Shown here: positions 39,078 through 50,038 of the stretch, one piece after another
Position numbering within the stretch: the stretch's first letter is position 1
Layout of the letters: every line of letters begins with the position of its first letter
Origin: Pseudomonas cuatrocienegasensis
GTDB lineage: Bacteria > Pseudomonadota > Gammaproteobacteria > Pseudomonadales > Pseudomonadaceae
Reading direction: 5' to 3'
DNA: 64,000 nucleotides
Assembly (NCBI RefSeq): GCF_900110925.1
Contig: NZ_FOFP01000003.1
Span: 124,001 to 188,000 of the forward strand
Notes under the pieces: generated by a model
Told to the model about the DNA's origin: nothing
The model's database searches: none
Seen by the model: the letters and a program-made list of their open reading frames with translations, nothing else
Translations under genes and position numbers: made by a program

Positions 39078-40223
39078 ATGAGTACAGCCCCCTACCTGCA
39101 ATCGCCCGCTGCGACCGCCTCGCACACCGAGGCACGTCTGCGTATCGGCGGTGACTGGACCCTGGCTCATTACGCCCAGCTGCTGCCCCAGGTCGATGCC
39201 CTGCGCAGCCAGCTCGACGCCGAAGTGCGTGTCGACCTCAGCGACCTCGGCGCCCTCGATACGGCGGGCGCGGCCTTGCTGGTGGAGTTATTGGGCGCCG
39301 GGCGCCTGGCCGAGCTCGCCGCTGACGCGCCGGACCTGTCCCGTGAGCGCCGCGCGCTGCTGCAGACCATCGGTCAGGCCATGGCCGACAACGAGGCGCC
39401 AGCGCATGCGAAAGCCGGCAGCGCCCTCGGGGATGTATTCGCGCACATCGGCGAGGCCACCCTGACGATCTGGCAACACCTGGTGGCGTTGCTCGGTTTT
39501 ATCGGCCTGACCCTGAGTACCCTGGTCAGCGTGCTGCTGCGGCCCAAACGCTGGCGCCTCACCGCCCTGGCCGCACACCTGGAGCAAACCGGCCTCAACG
39601 CCGTGCCCATCGTGGCCCTGCTGACCTTTCTGGTCGGCGCTGTGGTGGCCTTTCTCGGTGCGACCGTACTCGCCGACTTCGGCGCCAGCATTTACACCGT
39701 CGACCTGGTGGCCTTCTCGTTTTTGCGCGAATTCGGCGTGCTGCTCACGGCCATCCTCATGGCCGGGCGCACCGCCAGCGCCTTCACTGCGCAGATCGGT
39801 TCGATGAAGGCCAACGAAGAGATCGACGCGATCCGCACCCTGGGCCTGAGCCCCATCGAGTTGCTGGTCCTGCCGCGGGTGTTCGCCCTGCTCCTGGCCC
39901 TGCCAATGCTGACCTTCGTCGCCATGCTCAGCGGTATTTTCGGCGGTGCGGTGGTCTGCGCCCTGACCCTGGATATTCCGCTGGTGCGCTTCCTGGCCAT
40001 CCTGCAGGAGGACATCGGCCTCAACCACTTCCTGGTCGGCATGCTCAAAGCACCGATCTTCGCCTTTCTGATCGCCGTGATCGGCTGCCTGGAAGGCTTC
40101 AAGGTCAGCGGCAGCGCGCAGTCGGTGGGTGAGCACACCACCTCGGCGGTGGTGCAGTCGATTTTCGTGGTGATCCTGCTCGACGCCATCGCCGCGCTGT
40201 TCTTGATGGAGATGGGCTGGTGA
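39078..40223 (+). CDS. MlaE-type ABC permease with fused N-terminal STAS domain
   Basis: The protein is 381 aa. Residues about 15-110 form an STAS domain (ARLRIGGDWTLAHYAQLLPQ, VRVDLSDLGALDTAGAALLV), the role played by separate MlaB in the Mla system. Residues about 130-381 form the MlaE/YrbE permease (VPIVALLTFLVGAVVAFLGA, ILMAGRTASAFTAQIGSMKA, NEEIDAIRTLGLSPIE). It is the membrane core of a lipid-transport ABC system of the inner membrane. The stop overlaps the ATPase start (ATGG/TGA region, 4 bases). Confidence 0.92.
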   Translation: MSTAPYLQSPAATASHTEARLRIGGDWTLAHYAQLLPQVDALRSQLDAEVRVDLSDLGALDTAGAALLVELLGAGRLAELAADAPDLSRERRALLQTIGQAMADNEAPAHAKAGSALGDVFAHIGEATLTIWQHLVALLGFIGLTLSTLVSVLLRPKRWRLTALAAHLEQTGLNAVPIVALLTFLVGAVVAFLGATVLADFGASIYTVDLVAFSFLREFGVLLTAILMAGRTASAFTAQIGSMKANEEIDAIRTLGLSPIELLVLPRVFALLLALPMLTFVAMLSGIFGGAVVCALTLDIPLVRFLAILQEDIGLNHFLVGMLKAPIFAFLIAVIGCLEGFKVSGSAQSVGEHTTSAVVQSIFVVILLDAIAALFLMEMGW

Positions 40224-41008
40224 GCGGCGAAGCGATCATCGAAGTGCGCGACCTGGGCAATCGCTTCGGCGCCCAGGTGGTGCACGAGCACCTCAACCTG
40301 GACCTGTATCGCGGTGAAGTACTGGGCGTGGTCGGCGGTTCGGGCACCGGCAAGTCGGTGCTGCTGCGCAGCATCGTCGGCCTGCGCGAGCCCAGCGCCG
40401 GACGCATCACAGTGTTCGGCGAAGACCTGTTGAGCCTGTCGGGCGAGCGTCGCTCACTACTGGAACGACGCTTCGGCGTGCTCTACCAGCGCGGTGCGCT
40501 GTTCTCCTCGCTTACGGTGCTGGAGAACATCGCCCTGCCGCTGATCGAGCACGCCAAACTCAGCCGTGAGGCCGCCGAGCGCCTGGCGCGGGTCAAGGTC
40601 GCCCTGGTCGGTCTGCCGAGCAACGCCGGCGATAAATACCCCACCGAATTGTCCGGTGGCATGGTCAAACGGGCTGCCCTGGCGCGCGCCCTGGCGCTGG
40701 AGCCGGACATTCTGTTTCTTGACGAACCCACCGCCGGCCTCGACCCAATTGGCGCGGCGGCCTTCGACCAGTTGATCGGCACCCTGCGCGACGCCCTCGG
40801 TCTGAGCGTGTTCCTGGTCACCCACGACCTCGACACCCTCTACAGCCTGTGCGACCGCGTTGCCGTGTTGGCGCGCAAGCAGGTGCTGGTCGCCGACCGC
40901 CTCGACGTGGTGGCCGACACCGACGATGCCTGGATTCGCGAATACTTTCATGGCCCGCGCGGACGCGCCGCCACACAGGCCGCCACAGGCGTGCCAGGGA
41001 GCAGCTGA
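40220..41008 (+). CDS. MlaF-type ABC transporter ATPase
   Basis: The protein is 262 aa, starting at a GTG that overlaps the permease stop. It has a Walker A GGSGTGKSVLL, Q-loop YQRGALFSSLTVLENIALPL, signature LSGGMVKRAALARAL, Walker B ILFLDEPTAGLDP, and H-loop FLVTHDLDTLY. The YQRGALFSS and LSGGM-KR forms are typical of MlaF rather than other ABC ATPases. It powers lipid movement between inner membrane and periplasm with the STAS-fused permease. Confidence 0.93.
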   Translation: MSGEAIIEVRDLGNRFGAQVVHEHLNLDLYRGEVLGVVGGSGTGKSVLLRSIVGLREPSAGRITVFGEDLLSLSGERRSLLERRFGVLYQRGALFSSLTVLENIALPLIEHAKLSREAAERLARVKVALVGLPSNAGDKYPTELSGGMVKRAALARALALEPDILFLDEPTAGLDPIGAAAFDQLIGTLRDALGLSVFLVTHDLDTLYSLCDRVAVLARKQVLVADRLDVVADTDDAWIREYFHGPRGRAATQAATGVPGSS

Positions 41009-41925
41009 TGGAAACCCGAGCCCACCATGTTCTGATCGGCTTGTTCACCGTGCTGGTGGCCGCGGCCGCGCTGCTGTTTGGCCTGTGGCTGAGCCATTCG
41101 GGCAGCGACAGCGACTTCACCGACTACGAGGTGGTGTTCAACGACAACGTCAGCGGTCTATCCCAGGGCAGTGCGGTGCAGTACAGCGGGATCAAGATCG
41201 GCGAAGTGATCGCCCTCGGCCTCGACCCGCAAGACCCACGCACCGTGCGCGCGCGCGTCCGCATCACCGGGCAGACGCCGATCAAGCAGGACACCCGGGC
41301 GCGCCTGGCGGTCACCAATATCACCGGCGCCGCCGTCATCCAGATGGAGGGTGGCACCCCGGAGAGCCCGAACCTGACCAGCGAAAATGGCGAACCGCCG
41401 ATCATCATCGCCGACCGCTCGCCATTCTCCCGGCTGATGGCCGGCGGCGAAGACCTGATGATCAGCATCACTCGCCTGCTCGACCGCGCCAACCAGATGT
41501 TCTCGCGCGAGAACAGCCAGCGCGTCAGCCAGACCCTCGACCATCTGGAGAAGATCACCGGCGCCGTGGCCGAGCAGCGCGACGAGCTGGCTCAGGCCCT
41601 GCAGCAGATCAGCCAGCTCAGCCGCGAGGCCAGCCAGGCGATGCGCAGCGCCAACCAGTTGCTCGACGGCGAAGGCCGCGAAGCCTTCGCCAGCGCGCGC
41701 CAGTTGATGACCTCGCTGGAGCGCAGCAGCACGCAGATCGAGCGCCTGCTGGCCGACAACCGCGACGCCGTCGACGGCGGCCTGCAGAGCTTTGCCGAGA
41801 TCGGCCCGGCGATCACCGAACTGCGCGACACCCTGGGCTCGCTGCGCAACTTTTCCCGGCGACTGGAAGAAGACCCGGCGGGCTACCTGCTGCGCAGCGA
41901 CAGCATCAAGGAGTTCCAACCATGA
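41008..41925 (+). CDS. MCE-domain lipid-binding protein (MlaD/PqiB-like)
   Basis: The protein is 305 aa with an N-terminal membrane anchor (about 8-28, VLIGLFTVLVAAAALLFGLW), one MCE domain (YEVVFNDNVSGLSQGSAVQY, SGIKIGEVIALGLDPQDPRT, RARLAVTNITGAAVIQME), and a long helical C-terminus (about 150-290, e.g. RVSQTLDHLEKITGAVAEQR) that is probably a coiled-coil barrel or tube. It is longer than E. coli MlaD (183 aa). It begins inside the ATPase stop (TGATG). It captures lipid on the periplasmic side of the transporter. Confidence 0.92.
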   Translation: METRAHHVLIGLFTVLVAAAALLFGLWLSHSGSDSDFTDYEVVFNDNVSGLSQGSAVQYSGIKIGEVIALGLDPQDPRTVRARVRITGQTPIKQDTRARLAVTNITGAAVIQMEGGTPESPNLTSENGEPPIIIADRSPFSRLMAGGEDLMISITRLLDRANQMFSRENSQRVSQTLDHLEKITGAVAEQRDELAQALQQISQLSREASQAMRSANQLLDGEGREAFASARQLMTSLERSSTQIERLLADNRDAVDGGLQSFAEIGPAITELRDTLGSLRNFSRRLEEDPAGYLLRSDSIKEFQP

Positions 41926-42533
41926 ATCGTATCGCCGCCCTGACAGCGCTGGCCCTGAGCGCCCTGCTCGGCGCCTGCTCGGTGCTGCCCAAGAGTGAAC
42001 CGCTGACCTACTACCTGCTGCCGGCAAGCCCCACGGTCAATCAGGCAGCTGCCGGCCAGGTGGCCTGGAGCCTGCGTGTGGACAAGCCCTACAGCAACCA
42101 GTTGCTCGACAGCCCGCGCATCGCCGTGCTGCCGGGCGGCGCCCAGGTCGCGGCCTACCAGGGCGCGCGCTGGAGCGACCGCGCACCGATCCTGTTGCGT
42201 GATCGGCTGGTCGACGCCATCCGTAGCGACGGCCGAGTAGCGGCGGTGAGCAGCGACGACGCCCGGCTGGCCGCCGACCTGGTCCTGAGCAGTGACCTGC
42301 GCGCCTTCCAGAGCGAGTACCACGCTGGCCAACCGGCGGTGCATATCGTGCTGGAAGCGCGCCTGGTCCAGGCCAGTAGCCAGCAGATTGTCGCCAGCCA
42401 ACGCTTCGAGGTGCGTCAGCCGACGGCAGATCCATCGGTCGACGCGGTTGTGGCGGCCTTCGGCCAGGCCGGCGATCGCCTGGCCAGCGAGCTGATTGCC
42501 TGGACGCTGGGCGAAGGACAGCGCAGCCAGTAG
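41922..42533 (+). CDS. ABC-type transport auxiliary lipoprotein (PqiC/YmbA-like)
   Basis: The protein is 203 aa. A signal peptide with lipobox LLGAC (Cys19) is followed by the segment LPKSEPLTYYLLPAS and a domain of the ABC-transporter auxiliary family (DUF330), with LLDSPRIAVLPGG and WSDRAPILLRDRLVDAI. In the Pqi system PqiC is an outer-membrane lipoprotein that docks the MCE tube. The ATG overlaps the MCE gene's stop (ATGA), so it is the last gene of the four-gene operon. Its stop is followed by a short repeat. Confidence 0.9.
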   Translation: MNRIAALTALALSALLGACSVLPKSEPLTYYLLPASPTVNQAAAGQVAWSLRVDKPYSNQLLDSPRIAVLPGGAQVAAYQGARWSDRAPILLRDRLVDAIRSDGRVAAVSSDDARLAADLVLSSDLRAFQSEYHAGQPAVHIVLEARLVQASSQQIVASQRFEVRQPTADPSVDAVVAAFGQAGDRLASELIAWTLGEGQRSQ

Positions 42534-42560
42534 GGTGCGCATTGGTGCGCGCATCGCGCC

Positions 42561-42564
<4 letters not shown>
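42530..42564. repeat. GTAGGGTGCGC...GCGCCCTAC repeat
   Basis: GTAGGGTGCGC and GCGCGCATCGCGCCCTAC flank ATTGGT. It belongs to the GGTGCGCAC/GCACCCTAC family. It covers the last bases of both convergent genes (lipoprotein and RecQ), so the stop codons lie inside the repeat. Confidence 0.55.
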
Positions 42565-44486
<1,922 letters not shown>

Positions 44487-44562
44487 GGCTCAGTCCTTTG
44501 GGTCGATGAGAGCGAGACCCTCAGTGTAAACGCCTGAGGATAAAAGATACTGCTGTCGTCCC

Positions 44563-45447
44563 TCACGCTCGCCGGGCCACACGCCAGTAAAGCGCCCAAC
44601 GTGCTACCAGGGCACTGGGCTTTTCTGCGTACAGGCGGCGGCCCAGGTCAAGCGCCTCGTGGTGCAGCACGACACGCCGATGGCTGATGCCCTCGGCAAT
44701 ACTGGCACGCATCAACACATCGCCAAACAGCTCGGGCTGCTCGGCCAACAGCGTTTGCATCACGCTCAGGTCCTGGTAGTCACCCAGCTTTTCCGCCAGC
44801 AGGCTGAGCGAGGCATGCCAACTGTTGCAGTGCTGCGGCCAGGCCTGGTGCAGCAAACGCGCATGGTAGCCGTGGTCCTTCACCCGCTTGCGCCAGTCGT
44901 GCAAGGCCTCATCGCCAGGCTCGCAGCGCACCCTGCGCAGGGCCGCCCGGCCTGCGCGGTAGCTGCGCAGCAACCCCTCCTCGAACAGGCTGAAACCCTT
45001 GCCCTTGATCCGCCACTCGGCGACCTCGGTGGCGGTCTGCTGCAGCGCGGCGATCAGACTGTCACGCTCGGGCGGCTGCCCTACCCCGGCACTGACCCGC
45101 GCCTGCAAACGCTCACGCACGCTGGCCATGGCCGCGGCGGCAAAACGGGCCGGCTCATGGCGCACCAGCGCGTCCCAGCTTTCCACCATCGCCACGGCAT
45201 CACGAGCACTGGAAAGCTGCCTGGCGGTGTCGCCTAGGCGCTGGTTCAGGGCCGAAAAACGCGCCGCCCCCAGCGGTTCACGCACCAGCCGCAGCAAGGC
45301 GCGCAGCTCTTTCAGGCGCTTGCGGGCGTCGTGCACACCTTCGCTGCTGCCGCTCTGTACGGCCTTGACGGCCTTGTCCAGCCGCCCGCGGGCCACCCGG
45401 CGCAGCTGTTTGCTCGAACACTTAACAGGGTTGATGCTAAAGGCCAT
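44563..45447 (-). CDS. CHAD-domain protein
   Basis: The protein is 294 aa from MAFSINPVKCSSKQLRRVAR, with GGAG seven bases before the ATG. It is helical and rich in Arg, His and Lys, with paired conserved patterns SEGVHDARKRLKELRALLRL and GDEALHDWRKRVKDHGYHAR, which are the two His-rich repeats of the CHAD fold. CHAD domains bind inorganic polyphosphate. It lacks the CYTH triphosphatase domain often fused to it. The repeat-rich gap to pckA lies upstream. Confidence 0.88.
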   Translation of the reverse strand: MAFSINPVKCSSKQLRRVARGRLDKAVKAVQSGSSEGVHDARKRLKELRALLRLVREPLGAARFSALNQRLGDTARQLSSARDAVAMVESWDALVRHEPARFAAAAMASVRERLQARVSAGVGQPPERDSLIAALQQTATEVAEWRIKGKGFSLFEEGLLRSYRAGRAALRRVRCEPGDEALHDWRKRVKDHGYHARLLHQAWPQHCNSWHASLSLLAEKLGDYQDLSVMQTLLAEQPELFGDVLMRASIAEGISHRRVVLHHEALDLGRRLYAEKPSALVARWALYWRVARRA

Positions 45448-45597
45448 GGTCACACTCCGGCTAACAGGACATCGTTTTGACCGCTACACAGCAGCATCGA
45501 CTCAATCAGCAGCGACCATAAAAAGGCGATGTCGCAAAATCGAGTTGCATCCCGTGCAAGCCATCACGCAGCACCAGAGTGAACGACCGAACACGCT

Positions 45598-45686
45598 TAG
45601 GAGCCCCGCCTCGGGGCGAATCGATTGCAGCCATTGAGTTATTTCGGCGTTGCCCATGGCATTCGCCGCGGGGCGCGGCTCCTACA
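45598..45686. repeat. REP-like inverted pair
   Basis: TAGGAGCCCCGCCTCGGGGC (from 45598) and ATTCGCCGCGGGGCGCGGCT, which ends in CCTAC (45661-45685), are imperfect inverted arms. The right arm matches 38346-38370 with one change. Length and arrangement are those of a REP doublet. Confidence 0.6.
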
Positions 45687-45730
45687 AAAGCATCGTCGCC
45701 GTGCAACGCGGATACTGGGACAGCGTCATA

Positions 45731-45756
45731 AAAAAACCGCCCGAAGGCGGTTTTTT
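45731..45756. terminator. Terminator of pckA
   Basis: Perfect arms AAAAAACCGCC (45731-45741) and GGCGGTTTTTT (45746-45756) enclose a CGAA tetraloop. It lies 20 bases beyond the pckA stop and can act in both directions. Confidence 0.9.
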
Positions 45757-45776
45757 ATACAGCGCGCGGCTACTTA

Positions 45777-47318
45777 TTAAAGCTGCGGGCCGGCATTGCG
45801 GATGGCATCGCTGACGTCGAACTTCTTGAAGTTCTCGACGAACAGCTTGGCCAGGCCTTTCGCGGCCTCGTCGTATGCCGCCTGGTCAGCCCAGGTATTG
45901 CGCGGGTTGAGCAAGTTGGTTTCAACGCCTGGGACGGCTTTAGGTACGCTGAGGTTGATGATCGGCAGTTGCTCGGTCTCGGTGCCGATCAGGGCGCCGC
46001 TCTGGATCGCCGCGATCACGCCACGGGTGGTGGGGATGTTGAAGCGCTTGCCCACGCCGTAGCCGCCGCCGGTCCAGCCGGTGTTGACCAGGTACACCTT
46101 GGAGCCGAAGCCACGGATGCGCTTGATCAGCAGTTCGGCGTACTCGCCCGCCGGACGCGGGAAGAACGGCGCGCCAAAGCAGGTGGAGAAGGTCGACTTG
46201 ATGCCGGCGCCACTGCCCATTTCGGTGGAACCGACGAGCGCGGTGTAACCGGAGAGGAAGTGATAAGCCGCCTGTTCTTCGTTGAGGATCGACACCGGCG
46301 GCAGTACGCCGGTCAGGTCGCAGGTCAGGAAGATCACCGCGTTCGGCTCGCCGCCGAGGTTGTGCTCGCTGCGCTTCTCGACGTGGGTCAGCGGGTAGGC
46401 CGCACGGCTGTTCTGGGTCAGGCTGTCGTCGGCGTAATCCGGCACGCGGTTGCCGTCGAGCACGACGTTTTCCAGCACAGCACCGAACTGGATGGCTTTC
46501 CAGATCACCGGCTCGTTCTTCTCCGACAGGTCGATGCACTTGGCATAGCAACCGCCTTCGATGTTGAACACCACGCCCACGCCCCAGCCGTGCTCGTCGT
46601 CGCCGATCAGGTAGCGCGACTCATCGGCCGACAGGGTGGTCTTGCCAGTGCCGGACAGGCCGAAGAACAGGGTCACGTCGCCTTCTTCACCGATGTTGGC
46701 GGCGCAGTGCATCGGCAGCACGTCGGCATCGGGCAGCAGGAAGTTCTGCACGCTGAACATGGCTTTCTTCATTTCACCGGCGTAACGCATGCCGGCGATC
46801 AGCACTTTTTTAGCGGCGAAATTGAGGATCACACAACCGTCGGAGTTGGTGCCGTCACGCTCGGGCACGCACTCGAAATTGGCCACGTTGAGCACTTGCC
46901 ACTCATCCTTGCCCGCCGGGTTGTACTGCGCCGGCTCGATGAACAGGCAACGACCAAAGAGGTTCTGCCAAGCAGTGGCGGTGGTCATCTTGACCGGCAG
47001 GTAGTGCGCCTCGGCCGAGCCAACATGGACGTAGGAAACGAAGCTGTCCTGGGCGTCGGAGAACGCCTGCACGCGGTCCCACAGGGCATCGAACTTGTCG
47101 GCCGGGAATGGGCGGTTGATCGCGCCCCAGGCGATTTTCGCCTCGGTGCTCGGCTCTTGCACGATGTAGCGGTCAGCCGGCGAACGGCCTGTGCGGTGGC
47201 CGGTGCGTACGACCAGCGAGCCGTTGGCGGCCAGTTCGCCTTCGCCACGACGGATGGCCTCTTCGACCAGTTGAGCGGCGCTGATATCGGTGTACACGGC
47301 GGTGTTGGCTTGCGTCAT
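45777..47318 (-). CDS. pckA: Phosphoenolpyruvate carboxykinase (ATP)
   Basis: The protein is 513 aa and converts oxaloacetate + ATP to PEP + CO2 + ADP, the gateway to gluconeogenesis. The start is [20 protein letters not shown]; in-frame codons further upstream run through the leader. It has [35 protein letters not shown] followed by [10 protein letters not shown] (the kinase-1 ATP loop), DDEHGWG with the metal-binding Asp, and the adenine-binding [11 protein letters not shown]. An 11-bp imperfect dyad precedes the gene (47360-47384) and a strong terminator follows. Confidence 0.97.
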   Translation of the reverse strand: MTQANTAVYTDISAAQLVEEAIRRGEGELAANGSLVVRTGHRTGRSPADRYIVQEPSTEAKIAWGAINRPFPADKFDALWDRVQAFSDAQDSFVSYVHVGSAEAHYLPVKMTTATAWQNLFGRCLFIEPAQYNPAGKDEWQVLNVANFECVPERDGTNSDGCVILNFAAKKVLIAGMRYAGEMKKAMFSVQNFLLPDADVLPMHCAANIGEEGDVTLFFGLSGTGKTTLSADESRYLIGDDEHGWGVGVVFNIEGGCYAKCIDLSEKNEPVIWKAIQFGAVLENVVLDGNRVPDYADDSLTQNSRAAYPLTHVEKRSEHNLGGEPNAVIFLTCDLTGVLPPVSILNEEQAAYHFLSGYTALVGSTEMGSGAGIKSTFSTCFGAPFFPRPAGEYAELLIKRIRGFGSKVYLVNTGWTGGGYGVGKRFNIPTTRGVIAAIQSGALIGTETEQLPIINLSVPKAVPGVETNLLNPRNTWADQAAYDEAAKGLAKLFVENFKKFDVSDAIRNAGPQL

Positions 47319-47359
47319 GTGGGTCCCCGTCGGCCGGCGGCCGAGTTTTCCGAACGGGT

Positions 47360-47384
47360 GTAGTGGAACCAGAGGTTCAACTAC
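47360..47384 (-). promoter_or_regulatory. Inverted repeat in the pckA leader
   Basis: GTAGTGGAACC (47360-47370) and GGTTCAACTAC (47374-47384) are inverted with one mismatch around AGA. It lies about 42 bases upstream of the pckA start codon, so it could be an operator or a leader hairpin. Confidence 0.4.
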
Positions 47385-47482
47385 AGCGGTAAAAAAGTCG
47401 CGGGAGTATGCCAGAAAGCAACGCGCCTTGGCAGCTCCCAATCCAATAGCCTGCGTCTATCGTGCGTTAAACGCCCGCTCGA

Positions 47483-48370
47483 TCAGTGACGCGTGCCAGA
47501 CGGTGCCTGGCTGCCGCCGCCGGCGAACAACTGGGCCACATCGGCCGCGTCGAAGGCGTAGCGTTCATTACAGAACTGACAATCGATGACGATGCTGCCG
47601 GCGTTCTCCTCGACCAGCAACTCGGCATCGGCCTGCCCCAGACTGACCAGTGCATTGGCTGAACGTTCCCGCGAGCAACTGCAGCGAAACTGCAGGCCGC
47701 GCGGCTCGAACAGGCGCAGGGGCTCCTCGTGGTAGAGGCGATAGAGCAGGGTTTCGTTGTCCAGCCCTAGCAACTCTTCGGTCTGCAAGGTATCGGCCAG
47801 GGTCGCCACGTGCTGCCAGCTGGCCTCACGCTCTTCCGGGTCTTTCAGACGATCGGCCGGCAACTGCTGCAGCAGCAGGCCCCGGGCCCGCTGGCCATCG
47901 GCGCTGAGCCAGAACCGGGTGGACAGCTGCTCGGAGGTGACGAAGTAGTTGGTGAAGCACTCGGCCAGGTTGAAACCATCCAGGGCCACTATGCCCTGGT
48001 AACGCTGGCCCTGGGTCGGGTCGATGGTCATCGCCAACACGCCCTCTGGCATCAGCTCGGCCAGGCCGGCGTCAGCGCCAATCTGCTCGGCGTGGTAGCG
48101 GGCGATGCCGCGCACGTCACCCTCACTCGAGCACTCGACCATCAGCAGCGGCACTGCGCCTTCGGAACGCGCCTGGAGAATCAGCAGGCCCTCGAACTTG
48201 AGGGTGCCGACCAGCAGCGAAGCGGCTGCCAGCAGCTCGCCGAGCAACTGCGCTACCGGCTGCGGGTAGGCATGCTTGGCCAGCACATGCTGATAGCTGG
48301 CTTCCAGGCTGACCAGTTCGCCGCGCACATCGGTGTCGTCGAACAGAAAGCGTTGAGTGAAATCGGTCAT
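47483..48370 (-). CDS. hslO: Redox-regulated chaperone Hsp33
   Basis: The protein is 295 aa. The N-terminal folding domain has [20 protein letters not shown] and [20 protein letters not shown]. The C-terminal zinc switch has CSCSRERS and CQFCNE, the four cysteines (CxC plus CxxC) that bind Zn when reduced and form disulfides when the chaperone is activated by oxidation or heat. It lies upstream of pckA in transcription order with a 164-base gap. Confidence 0.95.
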   Translation of the reverse strand: MTDFTQRFLFDDTDVRGELVSLEASYQHVLAKHAYPQPVAQLLGELLAAASLLVGTLKFEGLLILQARSEGAVPLLMVECSSEGDVRGIARYHAEQIGADAGLAELMPEGVLAMTIDPTQGQRYQGIVALDGFNLAECFTNYFVTSEQLSTRFWLSADGQRARGLLLQQLPADRLKDPEEREASWQHVATLADTLQTEELLGLDNETLLYRLYHEEPLRLFEPRGLQFRCSCSRERSANALVSLGQADAELLVEENAGSIVIDCQFCNERYAFDAADVAQLFAGGGSQAPSGTRH

Positions 48371-48655
48371 CGCAAACTCGCCTGCAGGAATACGGCATCA
48401 AGAAGATCGCGCGGGCAGCGGCGGCAGGCTTTGAAGGCGGGGCGCCATCCGGTCGCGACCGGGAAGGCGAGTGATTTTAGGCACAAATGCGCCCTCAACC
48501 AAGGGGTATGCGCCGAACGCACGCGGTCACCGCCCGTCGCCCAAAGCTGAACCGCGGCTGAACGAGAGGCCCGTTGCCGGTCCGCAGCACGCGCGAGCTC
48601 TCTAGAATCCGCGCCCGCCCCGCACGAAGCGACCTATTCAAGGAGGATATCCAGC

Positions 48656-49450
48656 ATGTTTCCCGACTGCCTCGACCGCCGTTGGCGCCTGCGCCCGTTG
48701 TTGTTCTGCCACCTGATCGCAATCCTGCTGCTGGTCAGCTGGCGCTGGCCCGTCACCCGCGTCTACTGGGACGCCCTGGACCTGGCGCTGTTCCACCTGC
48801 TCAACGCGCCCGTGCATGACGCCGGGCTCTGGGCTCATATCTGGGCCATTGGCAGCATGCGTCCGGTGGACCTGGGTGTCGGCGTGGTGATGCTGGCCAT
48901 AATGCTCAAGGGCGGCCTGGTGCTGCGCTCCGAACAGGTGCGCCTGGCACTGTTCGCCTTTGTCACCACCTTGCTGGTGATGCTACTGATCCGCGTGGGT
49001 TTTGCCGACCTGGTACGCCTGCTGGACTGGCAACGTCCGAGCGCCTCACTGGTGGTCGAGGGCGCCGCGCGCCTGAGCGAACTGTTCCCCGAATGGGAAG
49101 CCCGCTGGAATATGAAGGACAGCGCCAGTCGCAGCTTTCCGGGTGACCATGCTTCGGTGCTGCTACTTTGGGCGCTGTTCCTCAGCGGTGCTGCCCACGG
49201 CTGGCGCCTGCTACTGGTCTGGGCGCTGGCCCTGCTGTTTGTCATGCCACGCCTGGTCGCAGGGGCGCACTGGGCTTCGGATGCACTGGTCGGCGGTGTG
49301 CTGCTAAGCCTGCTGGGCCTGGCCTGGGGCGGTTACACACCGCTGGCCGGCTGGGCAGCGCAACACCTTGAGCGCCTGGTGCAGCCGCTGCTCAGGCCCT
49401 TGGTCGCCCTGCCGGTTATAGGGCGCCTGAGCGTGCTGCAGCCTCGCTGA
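48656..49450 (+). CDS. PAP2-superfamily membrane phosphatase
   Basis: The protein is 264 aa with about five or six transmembrane helices. The acid phosphatase motifs are complete: an RP pair at 127-128 (LLDWQRPSASL), SFPGDH at 160-165 (catalytic His165) and R199-x5-H205-x3-D209 (RLVAGAHWASD). A strong AAGGAGG ribosome site precedes the ATG. Members of this superfamily act on lipid phosphates such as undecaprenyl pyrophosphate, phosphatidylglycerol phosphate or lipid A; the substrate is not evident. It is divergent from hslO and converges with hslR. Confidence 0.85.
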   Translation: MFPDCLDRRWRLRPLLFCHLIAILLLVSWRWPVTRVYWDALDLALFHLLNAPVHDAGLWAHIWAIGSMRPVDLGVGVVMLAIMLKGGLVLRSEQVRLALFAFVTTLLVMLLIRVGFADLVRLLDWQRPSASLVVEGAARLSELFPEWEARWNMKDSASRSFPGDHASVLLLWALFLSGAAHGWRLLLVWALALLFVMPRLVAGAHWASDALVGGVLLSLLGLAWGGYTPLAGWAAQHLERLVQPLLRPLVALPVIGRLSVLQPR

Positions 49451-49456
49451 GGCCAT

Positions 49457-49879
49457 TCAGTCCTCATCCGCCCAGGGGTGCACCACCTGCTGGGCGTCAC
49501 TGAAATGTTGCAACTGGCGGCGCTGCTTCTTGCTCGGCCTGCCGTCGGTCTGCATGCCCAGGCCGCCGGCCTTGCGCAGCGCGGCGGCCTGCTCGCGGCG
49601 CACCACACTCTCCTCGGTTTCGCGGTAGAGCAACTGCGCCTCGGGCGCGCCGCGGCGCACCGCCGACAACGCCAGCACCACCACGGTGCGCGACTCGAAG
49701 CCGCTGCGCAGCACGTATTCGTCGCCAACCCGAGGCTCTTTGCCCGGTTTGCAGCGCTCACCGCGGTGGTGCACCTTGCCGCCCTCGATGGCCGCCTTGG
49801 CCAGCGCCCGGGTCTTATAAAAGCGTGCCGCCCATAACCACTTGTCCAGGCGGACCTTGTCGTCGTCTTTAGCCGTCAT
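49457..49879 (-). CDS. hslR: Heat shock protein 15, S4-domain RNA-binding HslR
   Basis: The protein is 140 aa from the ATG at 49879; a GTG at 49894 in frame has its AGGA too close. It has an N-terminal S4 domain (VRLDKWLWAARFYKTRALAK then AAIEGGKVHHRG), followed by a basic tail (GRPSKKQRRQLQHF). In E. coli Hsp15 binds free 50S subunits carrying a stalled peptidyl-tRNA and helps recycle them. It is divergent from rimB. Confidence 0.92.
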   Translation of the reverse strand: MTAKDDDKVRLDKWLWAARFYKTRALAKAAIEGGKVHHRGERCKPGKEPRVGDEYVLRSGFESRTVVVLALSAVRRGAPEAQLLYRETEESVVRREQAAALRKAGGLGMQTDGRPSKKQRRQLQHFSDAQQVVHPWADED

Positions 49880-50038
49880 CGTGGGTGCGTTCACTCCTGT
49901 TTAAAGCCGCATCTTTTGTTTGCGGCCGTTGTCATAAAGGCCAGCTACCCTACCCGCTTGCAGCATTGCCATGCGAGCCCTCTCGCCGAGTGGCGTGTGC
50001 AGACCCTAGAATGCCGGGAAACGAGGACCACCCCCACT

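Larger units (their letters stand above)
45448..45776. other. Intergenic region between the CHAD gene and pckA
   Basis: The gap is 329 bases, upstream of the CHAD gene and downstream of pckA. It holds a REP-like inverted pair (45598-45686) and the pckA terminator (45731-45756). No coding frame is convincing. The CHAD promoter should lie at about 45450-45600, but no clear hexamers stand out. Confidence 0.5.
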
